From JBKPCD01 sp046727175 (GTDB lineage Bacteria; Acidobacteriota; Vicinamibacteria; Vicinamibacterales; 2-12-FULL-66-21): 15,997 nucleotides of DNA. Below are positions 13,822-15,997 of the stretch, one piece after another; positions within the stretch are counted from its first letter, which is position 1, and every line of letters starts with the position of its first letter. The notes under the pieces were generated by a model. That model did no database searches, had not been told where the DNA came from, and saw only the letters and a program-made list of their open reading frames with translations. The translations under genes were made by a program, and so were the position numbers. Location: the NCBI GenBank assembly GCA_046727175.1, contig JBKPCD010000263.1, positions 1 to 15,997 of the forward strand, written 5' to 3'.

Positions 13822-15660
13822 GTGACGCTCCCATCCCCGGAAGCCGAGCCTGTTCCCGAGCTCAACACGATCGCGGACCTGCCCTTTCACGCCGCCGGCC
13901 GCTTCGCGAAGCCTATGCTGGTCGGCCGCGCACGCGGCGGCGAGATCAGCGGGGCCTCCAGCAAGGAAGTCTTCGAAACCATCCGCGAGGTGTCTCTTGG
14001 CATGACGGCGCTCGGCGTCGCGGCCGGAGATCGCGTCGCGATCCTCGCCGAGAGCCGACCCGAATGGCTGACGACAGATGTCGCCGTGCTGACGTGCGGT
14101 GGAGTGACGGTTCCGATCTACCCGACGCTGTCCGCCGCGCAGGCGCGATACATCCTCCAGGATTCCGCGGCGAAAGTTGCCGTCGTCTCGACACGTCTCC
14201 AGCTCGAAAAGATCCAGGAGATCCGGCATCAGCTGCCGTCGTTGCACGCGGTCGCGTCGATGGACGACTCGCTTGCCGGAGCAACGCCATCGGTCATCGC
14301 GCTCACCGCAATTCGCGAGCGCGGGCACGCTCGATTGGCCGGTGAATGGGGCGCCGCCAGGATCTTCCGCGAGACTGCGCGCGCGATCCGTCCCGGGCAG
14401 CTGGCGACGATCATCTACACGTCCGGTACGACGGGTGAGCCGAAGGGCGTGATGTTGAGCCACGCGAACCTCGTCGCGAATTTGCGTGGAGCGGCGCTCG
14501 CGTTCGGAGTCGGCGAGAACGACGTCGCGTTGTCGTTCCTGCCACTGAGCCACGCGTTCGAGCGTCTGGTCGCGTACGTGTATCTGTTCTGCGGCGTCAC
14601 GGTTGTATTTGCTGAATCGTTCGACACTGTTGCCCGGGACATCGCGCTGGTGAAGCCGACTATCCTCACTGGCGTTCCGCGCGTGTACGAGAAGGTGTAC
14701 GCGCGCATTCTCGAAAAGGGGCAGAATTCCTCGCCGCTTCGTGCTGCGCTCTTTCGATGGGCGGTGGAGGCCGGGCTCAGCAGGGGTCGCGCCACGCTCC
14801 GCGGACAGTCGGTCGGTGTCGTGGATCGACTCCGAGCGGCGCTCGCCGATCGTCTGGTCTTCGAAAGAATCCGCGAAGGCCTCGGTGGGCGCCTCCGCTA
14901 TCTCATCTCAGGCAGCGCTCCACTGGCGCCCGGTATCGCCGAGTTCTTCCAGGGCGTCGGCCTTCCAATCATCGAAGGCTATGGACTGACGGAGACCGCG
15001 CCCGTCCTGACCGTCAATCCTCCCGATGCGCCGCGCGTTGGCACGGTCGGCCGCCCTCTTCCCGGGGTCGAGCTTCGAATCGCCGACGACGGCGAGATTC
15101 TCGCTCGCGGACCGAACGTGATGTCCGGCTACTACAACAAGCCGGCCGCGACGGCCGAGGCGTTGAAGGATGGCTGGTTCCACACCGGTGACATCGGAAG
15201 CATCGACAGCAATGGTTATCTGGCGATCACGGATCGCAAGAAGGATCTGCTGGTAACATCGGGGGGCAAGAAAATCGCTCCGCAGCCGATCGAAGCCACG
15301 CTCAAGCAAAGCCCGCTCATCGCTGAAGCCGTGCTGCTCGGGGACCGGCGCAAGTACGCGGCGGCCCTGATCGTCCCCGACTTTGCGGCGCTCGAGCGGC
15401 GGTTGAAGGACCTGGGCCGTCCTCCGGCCGAGCGGGCCGAGCTGATCGAGCGTGCGGACGTCGTCGCGCTGTACCAGGAGATCATCGACGGCCTGAACCG
15501 CGAGCTCTCACAATTCGAGCGCATCAAGAAGATCGGGCTCCTGCCCAACGAGTTCTCGATCGAATCCGGCGAGTTGACGCCGACGCTCAAAGTGAAACGA
15601 AAAGTCGTCGAAGAGCGATATCGCGCAACGATCGAGTCTTTGTATAACGACTCAAGCTAA
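13822..15660 (+). CDS. fadD: Long-chain fatty acid--CoA ligase (AMP-dependent synthetase)
   Basis: This 612-residue enzyme activates fatty acids to acyl-CoA through an acyl-adenylate, at the inner face of the membrane. The adenylate-forming signature YTSGTTGEPKG is at 199-209, PLSHAFERL at 241-249, EGYGLTETAP at 385-394, WFHTGDIG at 452-459 and DRKKDLLVTSGGKKI at 471-485. The C-terminal ELTPTLKVKRK (584-594) holds the probable catalytic lysine K590. Length and motifs fit the FadD15/bacterial long-chain synthetase group. GTG at 13822 is preceded by TATAAT. The gene is 62 nt after the dehydrogenase and probably has its own promoter. Its stop overlaps by 9 nt with the opposing short minus-strand ORF. 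It would feed lipid synthesis or beta-oxidation; plsC nearby uses acyl groups but is not in the same operon. Confidence 0.95.
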   Translation: MTLPSPEAEPVPELNTIADLPFHAAGRFAKPMLVGRARGGEISGASSKEVFETIREVSLGMTALGVAAGDRVAILAESRPEWLTTDVAVLTCGGVTVPIYPTLSAAQARYILQDSAAKVAVVSTRLQLEKIQEIRHQLPSLHAVASMDDSLAGATPSVIALTAIRERGHARLAGEWGAARIFRETARAIRPGQLATIIYTSGTTGEPKGVMLSHANLVANLRGAALAFGVGENDVALSFLPLSHAFERLVAYVYLFCGVTVVFAESFDTVARDIALVKPTILTGVPRVYEKVYARILEKGQNSSPLRAALFRWAVEAGLSRGRATLRGQSVGVVDRLRAALADRLVFERIREGLGGRLRYLISGSAPLAPGIAEFFQGVGLPIIEGYGLTETAPVLTVNPPDAPRVGTVGRPLPGVELRIADDGEILARGPNVMSGYYNKPAATAEALKDGWFHTGDIGSIDSNGYLAITDRKKDLLVTSGGKKIAPQPIEATLKQSPLIAEAVLLGDRRKYAAALIVPDFAALERRLKDLGRPPAERAELIERADVVALYQEIIDGLNRELSQFERIKKIGLLPNEFSIESGELTPTLKVKRKVVEERYRATIESLYNDSS

Positions 15661-15942
15661 TGCGGCCGGAGGAGACGGAGCTCCATGTCTTCCGCCTACT
15701 TCGCGCGCGGTCTTGTGGGGCGGCGGCTCGATGTGGATGATCACGTCCCCCCGCTGCGGATACTTCTGCATCAATCGATCTTTGATGACATGCGAGAGGC
15801 GCGCGCGACTCGTTTCGTACCGTACGACGGCGAGATTGATCGCGAGCGTGACGATCACGCGGGTTTTGTCCCGGTTGCCCACGGTACTGAGGCGCCAAGG
15901 CCCCGGCCCGCGAGCGACGGCGATAGGGGACCCGGGGGACAA
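15652..15942 (-). CDS. Possible C-terminal domain of a cation-diffusion-facilitator-like protein, truncated or partial
   Basis: The frame reads 96 residues from a TTG at 15942, and it stays open to the right window edge, so it may start further right. Residues about 28-73 contain RVIVTLAINLAVV, RARLSHVIKDRLMQKYP and DVIIHIEPP. This beta-alpha-beta pattern ending in 'IHIEP' is that of the cytoplasmic dimerisation domain of CDF metal transporters. No transmembrane part is seen upstream. The first 20 residues are encoded by GC-rich inverted-repeat DNA and do not look like protein. It is therefore either a remnant of a lost transporter or a small stand-alone domain. The stop overlaps the end of the convergent acyl-CoA synthetase by 9 nt, leaving no room for a terminator. 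Confidence 0.4.
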   Translation of the reverse strand: MSPGSPIAVARGPGPWRLSTVGNRDKTRVIVTLAINLAVVRYETSRARLSHVIKDRLMQKYPQRGDVIIHIEPPPHKTAREVGGRHGAPSPPAALA

Positions 15943-15951
15943 GCCCCCCGG
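15932..15951. repeat. GC-rich inverted repeat near the right edge
   Basis: CCGGGGG at 15932-15938 pairs with CCCCCGG at 15945-15951 around a 6-nt loop (ACAAGC). The sequence is outside any convincing coding region. It has the look of a dispersed intergenic palindrome, though only one copy is in the window. Confidence 0.55.
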
Positions 15952-15997
15952 ATTAGAACAGTCTGGCGTGCGGCAGAGGCCACCAGCGCAACTGGAC

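Overview
The window is high-GC bacterial chromosome, densely coded, with no rRNA, tRNA, phage, IS or CRISPR signal. Several traits together suggest an Acidobacteriota member, most likely near Vicinamibacteria: an Sdh1-type succinate dehydrogenase with one large membrane subunit, a CarD regulator, an OPT transporter, DUF4126, many GTG/TTG starts and repeat-rich intergenic gaps. This placement is inference from gene types and style, not from a marker gene.

Layout from left to right. On the minus strand at 1-2877 is a succinate dehydrogenase operon, sdhC-sdhA-sdhB. sdhB runs off the left edge, and a cluster of GC-rich palindromes separates sdhA from sdhB. On the plus strand follow an MFS exporter (3108-4397) and an ATP-grasp ligase of the D-Ala-D-Ala ligase type (4418-5443). 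A minus-strand SAM methyltransferase (5676-6212) converges on the ligase. Next on the plus strand come carD with its own promoter and terminator, an acylglycerophosphate acyltransferase (plsC) and a DUF4126 membrane protein. On the minus strand, an OPT transporter (9754-11721) is coupled to a downstream exported protein (8622-9761). On the plus strand follow a C-terminal fragment of the redox repressor Rex, moaC, a D-2-hydroxyacid dehydrogenase and a long-chain acyl-CoA synthetase. A short minus-strand ORF resembling the C-terminal domain of cation-diffusion-facilitator proteins closes the window.

The genes are mainly housekeeping: respiration (sdh), lipid activation and acylation (acyl-CoA synthetase, plsC), molybdopterin synthesis (moaC), global transcription control (carD) and transport (MFS, OPT).

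The most unusual signal is intergenic. Four gaps (2981-3109, 5469-5673, 8542-8607, 11763-11961) each hold a degenerate short-word array with about 7-bp (in one case 14-bp) periodicity. In each, a left arm carries the word and a right arm carries its reverse complement, so the gap could fold into a long hairpin. The word differs completely between the four elements, but the design and orientation are the same. These arrays reach into gene ends: one supplies a stop codon, one abuts a start codon, and one lies where the N-terminal part of rex should be. A second recurring feature is a -10-like hexamer 6-10 nt before the start codon of four genes, which suggests leaderless transcripts.
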